The notes: generated from the sequence alone by a model not told the origin. A stretch of DNA of 64,000 bases from Ruania zhangjianzhongii (GCF_008000995.1 NZ_CP042828.1:806001-870000), one strand, 5' to 3'. Counted from the stretch's first letter, positions 19,497-27,654 are shown. Numbers and translations are program-made.

Positions 19497-21014
19497 ATGC
19501 CGATCACCCATGAGGTGCGCGTCCACCCCAGCTCCGCTGACCTGCCGCGCACCGAGCAGCTCGCCTGGCGCCTGGCCGAGCTCGCCGCCGACCCGGCGCC
19601 AGTGCCGGCGGAGGTCACCGACATGGTGATCAACCGGGTGATCGACAACGCCGCAGTAGCCACCGCCTCGCTGCTGCGCGAACCGGTGGTCGCCGCCCGC
19701 GCTCAGGCCCTGGCCCATCCGTATGCCACCGGCGCGACCGTGTTCGGGCGCAGCAGCGAGCTGAGGGTCAGCCCGGAGTGGGCGGCCTGGGCGAACGGGG
19801 TGGCGGTGCGCGAGCTGGACTTCCACGACACCTACCTGGCCGCCGACTACTCCCACCCCGGTGACAACATCCCGCCGATCCTCGCCGTCGCCCAGCACAC
19901 CGGCGCCACCGGTGAGCAGCTGATCCGGGCGCTGGCCACTGCGTACGAGGTGCAGGTCGCGCTGGTGGATGCGATCAGCCTGCACAAGCACAAGATCGAC
20001 CACGTCGCCCACCTCGGCCCGAGCGTGGCCGCCGGACTGGGCACCCTGCTCGGGCTGGACACAGCCACCACGTTCGCCGCGATCGGGCAGGCGCTGCACA
20101 CCACCACCGCCACCCGGCAGTCCCGCAAGGGCCGGATCTCCACCTGGAAGGCCTATGCGCCCGCATTCGCCGGAAAGGTCGCGATCGAGGCAGTGGACCG
20201 GGCGATCCGCGGGCAGAGCTCACCCGAGCCGATCTACGAGGGCGAGGACGGCGTGATCGCCTGGCTGCTGGACGGCCCGGAGGCCCGCTACTCGGTCACC
20301 CTGCCCGCACCGGGCGAGCCGAAAACCGCCATCCTGCGCACCTACACCAAGGAGCACTCCGCGGAGTACCAGTCCCAGGCGCTGATCGATCTAGCCCGGC
20401 GGCTGCACCGCACCCACCCGGAACTGACCGATCCGGCCAATGTGGCTTCCGTGGTGATCCACACCAGCCACCACACCCACTACGTGATCGGCTCCGGCGC
20501 CAACGACCCGCAGAAGTACGACCCGCGGGCTACCCGGGAAACCCTGGACCACTCGATCCCCTACATCGTGGCCGTGGCCCTGCAGGACGGCGACTGGCAC
20601 CACGAGCGCTCCTACGCCCCGGAGCGCGCCCAGCGAAGGGACACGGTGGACCTCTGGCAGAAGATCACCACCGCCGAGGACCCAGCCTGGACCCGCCGCT
20701 ACCACAGCGAGGACCCCGCCGAGAAGGCGTTCGGCGGCCGGATGGAGATCACCCTGACCGACGGGCGCACCCTCACCGAGGAGATCGCGATGGCCGATGC
20801 GCACCCGCTCGGTGCCCGTCCGTTCGCGCGCGAGCAGTACGTGGCCAAGTTCCACACCCTGGCCGACGGCGTCGCCGAGCCGGAGGAGGTCTCTCGCTTT
20901 CTCGAGGTGGTCGCCCGGCTGCCCGAGCTCATGCCGGAGGAACTGTTCGGTCTTACGGTCACCGCCGCGCCCGGTCTGCTCGGCCGGGTGCCCAGCCCGC
21001 AGGGGCTGTTCTGA
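19497..21014 (+). CDS. prpD: 2-methylcitrate dehydratase (MmgE/PrpD family)
   Basis: 505 residues from the ATG at 19497, which follows AGAGAAGGGA; an upstream in-frame ATG at 19470 lacks such a site. MmgE/PrpD signatures are seen: [57 protein letters not shown], and [23 protein letters not shown]. Catalyses dehydration of 2-methylcitrate to 2-methyl-cis-aconitate in propionyl-CoA breakdown. First of three genes prpD-prpB-prpC on the same strand. Confidence 0.95.
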   Translation: MPITHEVRVHPSSADLPRTEQLAWRLAELAADPAPVPAEVTDMVINRVIDNAAVATASLLREPVVAARAQALAHPYATGATVFGRSSELRVSPEWAAWANGVAVRELDFHDTYLAADYSHPGDNIPPILAVAQHTGATGEQLIRALATAYEVQVALVDAISLHKHKIDHVAHLGPSVAAGLGTLLGLDTATTFAAIGQALHTTTATRQSRKGRISTWKAYAPAFAGKVAIEAVDRAIRGQSSPEPIYEGEDGVIAWLLDGPEARYSVTLPAPGEPKTAILRTYTKEHSAEYQSQALIDLARRLHRTHPELTDPANVASVVIHTSHHTHYVIGSGANDPQKYDPRATRETLDHSIPYIVAVALQDGDWHHERSYAPERAQRRDTVDLWQKITTAEDPAWTRRYHSEDPAEKAFGGRMEITLTDGRTLTEEIAMADAHPLGARPFAREQYVAKFHTLADGVAEPEEVSRFLEVVARLPELMPEELFGLTVTAAPGLLGRVPSPQGLF

Positions 21015-21072
21015 TGTTGTCCGCCACCACCGGCCGGCCGGGCCAGGCACCCGCTCGGAGGGAGAGGTCCTG

Positions 21073-21987
21073 ATGTTGCACGCCACCACCGCACCGGCGC
21101 AGAAGCGGCATGCGCTGCGCGAGTCGCTCGCCACCGGTGAGCTGCTCCGGTTCCCCGGCGCGATGAACCCGCTGTCCGCGCGGCTGATCGCCGAGCACGG
21201 CTTCGAAGGCGTGTACGTCTCCGGGGCGGTGCTCTCGGCCGATCTGGGCCTGCCGGACATCGGCCTGACCACGCTCACCGAAGTCGCCACCCGCGCCGGT
21301 CAGATCGCCCGGATGAGCGACCTGCCCACCCTCGTGGACGCCGACACCGGGTTCGGGGAGCCGATGAACGTGGCCCGTACCGTGCAGAGCCTGGAGGACG
21401 CCGGTCTGTCCGGCTGCCACATCGAGGACCAGGTGAACCCGAAGCGGTGCGGGCACCTGGAGGGGAAGCAGGTGGTCGAGGCCGAGACCGCCGTGCGCCG
21501 CATCCGGGCGGCGGTCAGTGCCCGCCGGGACGAGAACTTCCTGATCATGGCGCGCACCGACGTGCGCGCGACCGACGGCCTGGACGCGATGATCGAGCGG
21601 GCCCGCGCGTACGCCGACGCCGGCGCAGACGCGATCTTCCCGGAAGCCCTACGCGACGCGGCGGAATTCGAGAAGGTGAGCTCCGCCGTCGACGTGCCCG
21701 TGCTGGCGAACATGACCGAGTTCGGCAAGTCCGACCTGCTCACCACCAGCCAGCTCGCCGACGCCGGCGTGCAGATCGTGATCTACCCGGTCACCCTGTT
21801 CCGGCTCGCGATGGGCGCGGCCGAAGCCGGGCTCGCCGAGATGGCCGCCGAGGGCACCCAGCAGGCGCTGGTCGGCCAGATGCAGACCCGCGCCAGGCTG
21901 TACGAGCTGGTCGACTACGCCGGCTACGCAGCCTTCGACAACGACATCTTCACCTCCACCGACCCCGAACGCAGCACCTGGTCCTGA
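21073..21987 (+). CDS. prpB: Methylisocitrate lyase
   Basis: 304 residues starting at the ATG at 21073 after GGAGAGGT. The isocitrate lyase-type barrel shows GVYVSGAVLSADLGLPD, the metal-binding VDADTGFGEP, HIEDQVNPKRCGHLEGK with the catalytic KRCGH loop, and ARTDVRATDGLD. Cleaves 2-methylisocitrate to pyruvate and succinate. The start region duplicates the sequence TGATGTTG..CGCCACCACCG already found at the prpD stop, a small direct repeat that may be a leftover of the initiation site. Confidence 0.96.
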   Translation: MLHATTAPAQKRHALRESLATGELLRFPGAMNPLSARLIAEHGFEGVYVSGAVLSADLGLPDIGLTTLTEVATRAGQIARMSDLPTLVDADTGFGEPMNVARTVQSLEDAGLSGCHIEDQVNPKRCGHLEGKQVVEAETAVRRIRAAVSARRDENFLIMARTDVRATDGLDAMIERARAYADAGADAIFPEALRDAAEFEKVSSAVDVPVLANMTEFGKSDLLTTSQLADAGVQIVIYPVTLFRLAMGAAEAGLAEMAAEGTQQALVGQMQTRARLYELVDYAGYAAFDNDIFTSTDPERSTWS

Positions 21988-22048
21988 CCCGAGAAGGTCC
22001 TGAATCGACCCGGGCCACCGGCCCCACCCGATGCGAAGGAGCACGACG

Positions 22049-23170
22049 ATGAGCGAGACCCCCGAGATCCGCAAGGGCCTGGCCGGAGTGGTGGTGGACG
22101 TCACCGCCATCTCCAAGGTCAACCCGGAGACCAACTCGCTGCTCTATCGCGGCTACCCGGTGCAGGAGCTGGCCGCCGGGGTGAGCTTCGAGGAGGTCGC
22201 CTACCTGCTCTGGCACGGGGAGCTACCGACCCCGGAACAACTCGCCGAGCAGAACCGCGCCGAACGCGCCCAGCGGGCCCTGGACCCCGGGGTGATCGAG
22301 GCGATCGAGGCGCTGCCCACCACCTGCCACCCGATGGACGTGTGCCGCACCGCAGTCAGCGTGATCGGTGCGCACGACCCGGCCGCCGAGGACGACTCGG
22401 TAGCGGCGAACCTGGCCAAGTCGCTGCGACTGTTCGCCCAGCTGCCGGCCGTGGTGGCCTTCGACCAGCGGCGCCGGCGCGGGGAGCAGCTCGTGCCGCC
22501 GCGCGAGGACCTCAGCTATGCGGAGAACTTCCTCGCGATGACCTTCGGCGAGGTGCCCAGCCCGGAGGTGGTGCGGGCGTTCGAGGTCTCGCTCGTGCTC
22601 TACGCCGAGCACTCCTTCAACGCCTCCACCTTCACCGCCCGGGTGATCACCTCCACGTTGGCCGACCTGTACTCGGCTGTGACCGGCGCCATCGGTGCGC
22701 TGAAGGGCCCGCTGCACGGCGGAGCGAACGAAGCGGTGATGGCCACCTTCGGCGAGATCGGGTCTGCGGAGAACGTGCATGCCTGGCTGGAGGAGGCGCT
22801 GGCGAACAAGACGAAGATCATGGGCTTCGGGCACCGGGTGTACAAGAACGGCGACTCCCGGGTGCCGACGATGAAGGCTGTGCTCGACGATCTGGTGGCG
22901 CATTACGACCGGGCGGACCTGGGCGAGCTGTATGCAGCGCTGGAGGCCGAGATGGCCGAGCGGAAGAACATCAAGCCCAATCTGGACTACCCGGCCGGGC
23001 CGGCCTACCACCTGATGGGCTTCGACACCCAGACGTTCACCCCGCTGTTCGTCGCCTCTCGGGTGACCGGGTGGACGGCGCACATCATGGAGCAGCTCGC
23101 CTCGAACGCATTGATCCGGCCGCTGAGCGAGTACGTCGGCCCGGAGCAGCGGGAGGTGCCGGCGCAATAG
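22049..23170 (+). CDS. prpC: 2-methylcitrate synthase / citrate synthase family
   Basis: 373 residues from the ATG at 22049, which follows GAAGGAGCACG. Citrate synthase motifs: SLLYRGYPVQELA, FVASRVTGWTAHIMEQ, the active-site histidine regions LKGPLHGGANEAVM and IMGFGHRVYKNGD, and an Arg-rich C-terminus. In the prp context it condenses propionyl-CoA with oxaloacetate. The short length is normal for this branch. The final TAG is followed within three bases by the octamer repeat. Confidence 0.94.
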   Translation: MSETPEIRKGLAGVVVDVTAISKVNPETNSLLYRGYPVQELAAGVSFEEVAYLLWHGELPTPEQLAEQNRAERAQRALDPGVIEAIEALPTTCHPMDVCRTAVSVIGAHDPAAEDDSVAANLAKSLRLFAQLPAVVAFDQRRRRGEQLVPPREDLSYAENFLAMTFGEVPSPEVVRAFEVSLVLYAEHSFNASTFTARVITSTLADLYSAVTGAIGALKGPLHGGANEAVMATFGEIGSAENVHAWLEEALANKTKIMGFGHRVYKNGDSRVPTMKAVLDDLVAHYDRADLGELYAALEAEMAERKNIKPNLDYPAGPAYHLMGFDTQTFTPLFVASRVTGWTAHIMEQLASNALIRPLSEYVGPEQREVPAQ

Positions 23171-23173
23171 TCC

Positions 23174-23245
23174 GGTGATGCGGTGATGCGGTGATGCGGT
23201 GATGCGGTGATGCGGTGATGCGGTGATGCGGTGATGTTGTGATGC
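23174..23245 (+). repeat. 8-bp tandem repeat (GGTGATGC)n downstream of prpC
   Basis: Eight tandem units of GGTGATGC (the eighth ends in T) occupy 23174-23237, followed by one variant TGTGATGC. Each unit contains ATG, and each ATG reads ATG-CGG-TGA with the stop sharing its A with the next ATG. The array is therefore a chain of start-Arg-stop mini-ORFs joined by TGATG. The last ATG (23242) opens the VapB-like gene. Arrays like this can change unit number by replication slippage. Confidence 0.9.
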
Positions 23246-23385
23246 GAACGACGCTCGACATCGATCCGGTGGTGCTCAGTGCCGCCCGCGCCAAGGCGGC
23301 CGCCGAGCGCATCTCGCTGGGGCGTGCGGTGGGGGAGGTTCGCAGCTCACCGGGGGCTGGCGGGCCGCCGCTGTCTCGTCCTTGA
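23242..23385 (+). CDS. Truncated VapB-like antitoxin
   Basis: 47 residues: the start RTTLDIDPVVLSAARAKAAA and ERISLGRAV match the ribbon-helix-helix N-terminus of VapB/DUF2191-type antitoxins, which are usually about 75-85 residues. After VGEV the sequence becomes Gly/Pro/Ser-rich and ends, so the toxin-binding tail is lost. No VapC-like toxin follows. Its stop (TGA 23383-23385) overlaps the -35 box of arsR. It is probably a decayed half of a toxin-antitoxin pair. Confidence 0.55.
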   Translation: MRTTLDIDPVVLSAARAKAAAERISLGRAVGEVRSSPGAGGPPLSRP

Positions 23386-23411
23386 CACGCAAGTAGCGAC
23401 TTGCCTATCGT
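23382..23411 (+). promoter_or_regulatory. arsR promoter with operator in the spacer
   Basis: A consensus -35 TTGACA (23382-23387) and a -10 TATCGT (23406-23411) are separated by 18 bp. The spacer holds a perfect inverted repeat GCAAGT-AGCG-ACTTGC (23389-23404). Transcription should start about seven bases after the -10, at or next to the GTG start codon at 23419, giving a leaderless mRNA. The operator position fits ArsR autorepression. Confidence 0.75.
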
Positions 23412-23418
23412 TGTTCCT

Positions 23419-23703
23419 GTGAGTGATGACCTGTTCAAGGCACTGGCCGACCCGACCCGGCGGACCATTCTCGATGAGCTCGTCGACACCGACGGGCAGA
23501 CGCTGTTCGAGCTCTGTGGACGGCTGGCGATGAAGCACGGACTGAGTTCGTCGCGTCAGGCGATCTCCCAGCACCTGGGTGTGCTCGAAGCGGCCGGCCT
23601 GGTCAGCACTCGCCGGGAGGGGCGGTACAAGTTCCACTACCTCGACGCCACCCCGCTGCACTCGATCGCCGCCCGGTGGATCGACCCCACAGAGAGGACC
23701 TAG
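23419..23703 (+). CDS. ArsR family winged-helix regulator
   Basis: 94 residues from the GTG at 23419 (VSDDLFKALADPTRRTILDEL). The open frame extends to a TTG at 23401, but that lies inside the promoter. The HTH is SSRQAISQHLGVLEAAGLVSTRREGRYKFH. No Cys cluster for metal binding is present, so it is the non-metal ArsR type often paired with VOC or SRPBCC proteins. It precedes a VOC gene by two bases and probably controls both. Confidence 0.9.
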   Translation: MSDDLFKALADPTRRTILDELVDTDGQTLFELCGRLAMKHGLSSSRQAISQHLGVLEAAGLVSTRREGRYKFHYLDATPLHSIAARWIDPTERT

Positions 23704-23705
23704 CG

Positions 23706-24095
23706 ATGCCCCGTATCACCGTCAGCAGCGTGTTCGTCGACGACCAGGAGAAGGCCCGGCGGTTCTACACCGACGTGCTCGGCTTCCAGGTGAAGCACGA
23801 CGTGCCGCTCGGCGACGCCCGGTGGCTCACCGTGGTCTCCCCGGAGGTCCCGGACGGTACCGAGCTGCTCCTGGAGCCGGACGGGCACCCTGCGGTGCGG
23901 CCGTACAAGGATGCTCTGGTGGCCGACGGAATCCCGGCCACCTACTTCGAGGTCGACGATGTGCGCGCCGAGGCCGATCGGCTGCGCGGGGCGGGAGTGC
24001 GGTTCACGCAGGAGCCGGCGGAGATGGGTGAGGTGATCGTCGCCGTCCTCGATGACACCTGCGGCAACCTCATCCAGCTGCTGCAGCACGCCTGA
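23706..24095 (+). CDS. VOC family (glyoxalase-like) protein
   Basis: 129 residues. One vicinal-oxygen-chelate fold unit: ITVSSVFVDDQEKARRFYTDVLGFQVKHD, TELLLEPDG, ATYFEVDDVRAEADRL and the C-terminal metal-site strand VLDDTCGNLIQLLQ. Such proteins include glyoxalases, bleomycin-type resistance proteins and extradiol dioxygenases; substrate not known. Cotranscribed with arsR. Confidence 0.9.
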   Translation: MPRITVSSVFVDDQEKARRFYTDVLGFQVKHDVPLGDARWLTVVSPEVPDGTELLLEPDGHPAVRPYKDALVADGIPATYFEVDDVRAEADRLRGAGVRFTQEPAEMGEVIVAVLDDTCGNLIQLLQHA

Positions 24096-24105
24096 GCTGC
24101 CGATC

Positions 24106-24128
24106 AGCGGCCGCCCGCAGCGGCCGCT
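24106..24128 (+). terminator. Hairpin after the arsR-VOC pair
   Basis: AGCGGCCGC (24106-24114) and GCGGCCGCT (24120-24128) form a 9-bp GC stem with a 5-base loop, ten bases after the VOC stop. There is no T-run, as is common in actinobacteria. Confidence 0.6.
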
Positions 24129-24144
24129 GGAGCACCGCGTCTGC

Positions 24145-24194
24145 CTCGTGTGTGCGATGGGTGGGGTGCTAGCCCCAGCGATCGCACACACGAG
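24145..24194. repeat. 50-bp palindromic element, copy A
   Basis: Perfect 14-bp arms (CTCGTGTGTGCGAT and ATCGCACACACGAG) enclose 22 bases that carry an inner TGGGG/CCCCA stem. The stem extends one or two pairs outward (GC/GC). An element of the same size and plan occurs at 37180-37229, with compensatory changes at two stem pairs. Confidence 0.75.
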
Positions 24195-24224
24195 GCCGTC
24201 GACGACGCACCCCCGGGTGCGGTG

Positions 24225-24230
24225 TAGACT
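24225..24230 (+). promoter_or_regulatory. -10 box for the aroG leader transcript
   Basis: TAGACT sits six bases before the leader-peptide ATG at 24237, placing the predicted transcription start at or beside that ATG (leaderless). No good -35 is visible. Confidence 0.5.
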
Positions 24231-24236
24231 CGCCGC

Positions 24237-24299
24237 ATGCACACCGCACGTTGGTATTGGCGCTTTGCGTCGGCTCCGGCCGCCGCGAGCATCTGCTGA
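24237..24299 (+). CDS. aroG leader peptide (attenuation)
   Basis: A 20-residue ORF begins MHTARWYWRFASAP, with Trp-Tyr-Trp-Arg-Phe: four aromatic residues within five codons. It lies 115 bases before the DAHP synthase gene and overlaps the first of two hairpins. This is the classic form of a transcription-attenuation leader that senses charged aromatic tRNAs. Its start follows a -10 box closely, so translation probably begins on a leaderless RNA. Confidence 0.85.
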   Translation: MHTARWYWRFASAPAAASIC

Positions 24300-24346
24300 C
24301 GCGCGCGACCGGAGCCGACCCAGGCGTGGACCGACAGGTCCGCGCC
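24269..24346 (+). terminator. Attenuator region upstream of aroG
   Basis: Stem 1: GTCGGCTCCGG (24269-24279) pairs perfectly with CCGGAGCCGAC (24309-24319); its 5' arm is inside the leader ORF just after the aromatic codons. Stem 2: GGCGTGGACC (24323-24332) pairs with GGTCCGCGCC (24337-24346) with one G-U and a GACA loop, followed by TTCGCCATTTC. Stem 2 is the likely terminator. A ribosome stalled at the aromatic codons would change folding of stem 1. The precise alternate pairing was not resolved. Confidence 0.65.
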
Positions 24347-24414
24347 TTCGCCATTTCAAGGCGGGCGCTCCGGAACTAGCGGTGGGTCCGCCGTCACGAG
24401 ACGAAGGACCGAAG

Positions 24415-25485
24415 ATGACCGCTACCACCGCTACTGAGCAGCGCACCGACGATCTCCGCGTGCTGCGGATGGACCCCCTCCCGACGCCGACCGAGGTGCG
24501 CACCCGCCTGCCCCTGCCCGCGCACTCGGCCGAACTGGTGGCCCGCACCCGCCGGGAGGCAGCCGATGTGCTGGCCGGCCACGACGACCGCCTGCTGGTA
24601 GTGGTCGGCCCGTGCAGTGTGCATGATCCCGACGCCGCCATCGAGTACGCCCACCGGCTCGCCGCCACCGCCGACCGGCTGTCCGAGGACCTGCTGGTGG
24701 TGATGCGGGTGTACTTCGAGAAGCCGCGCACCACGATCGGCTGGAAGGGCCTGATCAACGATCCGGGCCTGGACGGCAGCTACGACATCCCGCGCGGTCT
24801 GCGCCTTGCCCGGCAGGTGCTGGTGGACGTGCTCGAGGCCGGCGTGCCGGCCGGGTGTGAGTTCCTGGAGACCACCTCACCGCAGTACATCGCCGACACG
24901 GTCTCCTACGGCGCGATCGGTGCCCGCACCGTGGAGTCGCAGGTGCATCGCCAGCTCGCCTCCGGACTCTCCATGCCGATCGGGTTCAAGAACTCCTCCG
25001 ACGGCGATGTGCAGGCGGCGATCGACGGTTGCCGTGCCGCCGCCGCTGCCCAGGCGTTCCTCGGGGTGGATGTCGAGGCGCGTGCAGCGCTGGTGGAGAC
25101 CTCCGGGAACCCGGATGCGCACGTGATCCTGCGGGGCGGGCGAACGGGCCCGAACTACGGCCCCGAGCACATCCGTGCCGCCACCGAGAAGCTGGCCGCC
25201 GCCGGGCGGGAGCCGCGGGTGATGGTCGATGCCAGCCATGGCAACTCCGGTAAGGACCACGTGCGCCAGGCCGAGGTGGCCGCCGAGATCGCCGACCAGG
25301 TGGCGGCCGGTGAGCACGGGATCGCCGGGCTGATGCTGGAGAGCTTCCTCGTGGCCGGGCGGCAGGAGCCGGCACCGGCCGGCCTCACCTACGGCCAGTC
25401 GGTCACCGATGCCTGCATGTCCTGGGAGGTGACCGAGGGCGTGCTGGACCAGCTCGCCCAGGCCGCCGCCCGCCGTCGTTCATAA
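24415..25485 (+). CDS. aroG: 3-deoxy-7-phosphoheptulonate (DAHP) synthase, type I
   Basis: 356 residues from the ATG at 24415 after ACGAAGGACCG. First committed step of aromatic biosynthesis: phosphoenolpyruvate plus erythrose-4-phosphate. AroG/F/H-type motifs: VVGPCSVHDPDAAIEYA, MRVYFEKPRTTIGWKGLINDP, GCEFLETTSPQYIADTVSYGAIGARTVESQ, GFKNSSDGD, and VMVDASHGNSGKDH with metal ligands. The leader peptide and attenuator upstream indicate control by aromatic amino-acid supply. A candidate terminator follows. Confidence 0.96.
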   Translation: MTATTATEQRTDDLRVLRMDPLPTPTEVRTRLPLPAHSAELVARTRREAADVLAGHDDRLLVVVGPCSVHDPDAAIEYAHRLAATADRLSEDLLVVMRVYFEKPRTTIGWKGLINDPGLDGSYDIPRGLRLARQVLVDVLEAGVPAGCEFLETTSPQYIADTVSYGAIGARTVESQVHRQLASGLSMPIGFKNSSDGDVQAAIDGCRAAAAAQAFLGVDVEARAALVETSGNPDAHVILRGGRTGPNYGPEHIRAATEKLAAAGREPRVMVDASHGNSGKDHVRQAEVAAEIADQVAAGEHGIAGLMLESFLVAGRQEPAPAGLTYGQSVTDACMSWEVTEGVLDQLAQAAARRRS

Positions 25486-25510
25486 CCTGGACCACCAGCC
25501 GGTCGAGGGA

Positions 25511-25540
25511 GGAAGCCCAGGGCGCGGACGAGGGGCTTCC
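25511..25540 (+). terminator. Hairpin downstream of aroG
   Basis: GGAAGCCC (25511-25518) and GGGCTTCC (25533-25540) can pair as an 8-bp stem with a 14-base loop, 26 bases after the stop. No T-run. Confidence 0.4.
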
Positions 25541-25620
25541 CGCACTCGCCACCAGGACCCGGCTCTGACACTCTAGAACCGCGACCAGCGCACGCAGGCG
25601 ATGGCAGAGAAGGGGTCAGC

Positions 25621-25998
25621 ATGAACGACGAGTCCAGCAACACCTCCGGCGGCGACCAGACCAGCACGGGGTCGAGCACCTGGTACGAAGAGTTCAAGGT
25701 CTCCAGCGACAACCTGGTGGCGAAGGTGCGTGAGCTCATCCGCGAGGGCAACGTCCGGCGGGTCTACATCAAGAACGAGAGCGGTGAGACGCTGCTGGAG
25801 ATCCCGCTGACGGCCGGGGTGGCGGTCACGGTGATCACTGCGGCGGTCGCTCCCATCCTGGTGGCGGTCGGTGCGGTCGCGGCTCTGCTCACCCAAGTCA
25901 CCGTGGGCGTCGAACGGGGCGAGGATCCTGCGCCGCCTTCGCCTGAGGACGGCGCAGCGGGCTCCGGACCGACCGAGATCGGCCCACCCGCGGACTGA
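25621..25998 (+). CDS. DUF4342 family protein
   Basis: 125 residues. An N-terminal Ser/Thr/Gly-rich stretch is followed by the DUF4342 core TWYEEFKVSSDNLVAKVRELIREGNVRRVYIKNESGETLLEIPL. A hydrophobic segment (VAVTVITAAVAPILVAVGAVAALL) and a short acidic/Pro tail complete it. Similar proteins have a UBA-like helical core next to a membrane segment; the function is unknown. The ATG follows AGAGAAGGGG. It stands alone. Confidence 0.82.
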   Translation: MNDESSNTSGGDQTSTGSSTWYEEFKVSSDNLVAKVRELIREGNVRRVYIKNESGETLLEIPLTAGVAVTVITAAVAPILVAVGAVAALLTQVTVGVERGEDPAPPSPEDGAAGSGPTEIGPPAD

Positions 25999-26058
25999 GA
26001 ACCCCAGCGCCCGGCAGGCCGGCGCCAGGTCAGGCGTTCCTGCTGACAGGATGGGTGT

Positions 26059-26538
26059 ATGCCTGTTCCTGAGTTCATCTCCGCGCTGCGCCGGCACGTC
26101 GGCACCGAGCTGCTCTGGCTCTCCGGGGTCAGTGCCGTGGTGCGGGACGAGCAGGGCCGGATCCTGCTCGGCCGGCGCGCCGACACTGGCCGCTGGGCGG
26201 TGCCCAGCGGGATCCTCGAACCGGGGGAGCAGCCCGCGCAGGCGATCGTGCGCGAGGTGCTGGAGGAGACCGGGATCCACGCGGAGGTGGAGCTGCTGGC
26301 CAGTGTGTTCACCGGCGAGCGGGTCGACTACCCGAACGGTGACCAGGCGCAGTACCTGGACCTGACGTTCCGGTGCCGGCAGGTCGGCGGTGCGGCGGTG
26401 GTGGGCGATGACGAGTCGCTCGAGGTGGGCTGGTTCGCCGCCGACAGCCTCCCCGAACCGCTGACCGAGTCTTCCCGGCACCGGATCGACGATGCGCTGA
26501 GCTACGACCCGGTGGCCGGGCCGCGGTTTGCCCGCTGA
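26059..26538 (+). CDS. NUDIX hydrolase
   Basis: 159 residues. The Nudix box (G-x5-E-x7-REUxEE-x-GU) is intact: it starts at GILEPGEQP and ends REVLEETGI, at about residues 54-76. An N-terminal segment LWLSGVSAVVRDEQGRILLGRRADTG and a YLDLTFRCRQ strand complete the fold. Hydrolyses a nucleoside-diphosphate-linked substrate; the specific one is unknown. Isolated gene, convergent with lacI. Confidence 0.93.
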   Translation: MPVPEFISALRRHVGTELLWLSGVSAVVRDEQGRILLGRRADTGRWAVPSGILEPGEQPAQAIVREVLEETGIHAEVELLASVFTGERVDYPNGDQAQYLDLTFRCRQVGGAAVVGDDESLEVGWFAADSLPEPLTESSRHRIDDALSYDPVAGPRFAR

Positions 26539-26562
26539 TCGGCGCCCGTCGCGCGGACGAGG

Positions 26563-27585
26563 TCACGACGAGTCGGTCACCGGTGACCGGCCCTGCGCGA
26601 CCGTGTCGAGCAACGCCGAGGGCACCAGCCGCAGCTCCGGCCGCACCGGGCGCCCCTCGATCGCGTCGACGAGGAGGGCGACGCCGTTGCTGCCCTGGGC
26701 CTGAGCGCTCACCGTCATCTGCGCGATCGTCGGCAGTCCGGCGGCCAGGTCGGCCGACTCGGTGAAGCAGCCGACGCGCACGTCCTCCGGGCTGCGCAGG
26801 CCGGCCCGGTGCGCCTCCTCCGCGAGGATCGGCGCGTGGTAGTCCTCCAGACCGATCACGGCATCGGGGTGGTCGGTACTGGCCAGCAGGTCCCGGACCA
26901 CGCTGCGGGTCTCGTCGAGATCCTTGGTGCCCCGGACCACCACCGGCTCCCGGCCGTGCGCGCGGCACCAGGCCTCGTAGACGGCGCGGCAGGCGGCGGT
27001 GTAGGCATCGTCACCGTCGGAGGTCAGCAGCACCGGAGCGCGGTCGCGGTCGCCGGAGAGGTGGTCGCAGATCGCTGTCACGGCCTCCTCGTGGTCGAAG
27101 TCGACCCAGGGATCGCCGGCCCGTGCCGCGTTTGCCCGGTCGGCCACCACCGGCATACCTCGCCGGCGGGCCGCCGCCACGATCGGATCGGCGCGCAGCG
27201 GGTCGAGCACCAGGAGGCCGTCCAGCGGGAAGGACAGGACGAAGTCGGCACCGGAGTCCGCCGGCAGCACCGTGAGTGCGTAGCCGCGGTCGAGGGCGGC
27301 GTTCATCGCGGCGTCGATCGCGTTGGCGAAGTACGGCAGCCGGGTGAACGTCCAGGCCGTCTGGCCGTACTTGGTCACCAGCACACCCAGGAGCTGCGAC
27401 CGGCCGGCGCGCAGGCTCCGGGCCAGGGAGCTGGGCCGGTAGCCGAGGTCCTGCGCCACACGGTGCACCCTGTCCCGGGTGGCTGGGCTGATCCGACCCT
27501 TGCCGTTCAGGGCGTCGGACACGGTGGTGACCGAGACCCCGGCTGCCACCGCAACGTCGCGGATTCCGGGGGCACTGGCACTCAT
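26563..27585 (-). CDS. LacI family transcriptional regulator
   Basis: 340 residues from the ATG at 27585 (MSASAPGIRDVAVAAG). The HTH and hinge read VAVAAGVSVTTVSDALNGKGRISPATRDRVHRVAQDLGYRPSSLARSL. The periplasmic-binding-protein-like core carries FPLDGLLVLDPLRADP and DAVIGLEDYHAPILAEEA. It is the last gene of a permease-deaminase-deaminase-lacI run on the minus strand, 69 bases after the adenine deaminase, so it probably regulates this purine operon. The palindrome GAAACGTTTC upstream of the permease is a typical LacI-family operator. Its last codons are duplicated as a relic near 32.0 kb. Confidence 0.92.
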   Translation of the reverse strand: MSASAPGIRDVAVAAGVSVTTVSDALNGKGRISPATRDRVHRVAQDLGYRPSSLARSLRAGRSQLLGVLVTKYGQTAWTFTRLPYFANAIDAAMNAALDRGYALTVLPADSGADFVLSFPLDGLLVLDPLRADPIVAAARRRGMPVVADRANAARAGDPWVDFDHEEAVTAICDHLSGDRDRAPVLLTSDGDDAYTAACRAVYEAWCRAHGREPVVVRGTKDLDETRSVVRDLLASTDHPDAVIGLEDYHAPILAEEAHRAGLRSPEDVRVGCFTESADLAAGLPTIAQMTVSAQAQGSNGVALLVDAIEGRPVRPELRLVPSALLDTVAQGRSPVTDSS

Positions 27586-27654
27586 GGGGGCATCGTGGCA
27601 CATGGCGTGGTGCGCGGCGGCCGGAGGGGCCGGCTGCCGCGCACCCGCCGGTCC

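Noticed and set aside
23174-23237. Proof of phase variation at the GGTGATGC array
   Set aside because: The repeat is seen, but one sequence cannot show variation, and upstream starts all terminate at once. It is kept as a finding only, not as an established switch.
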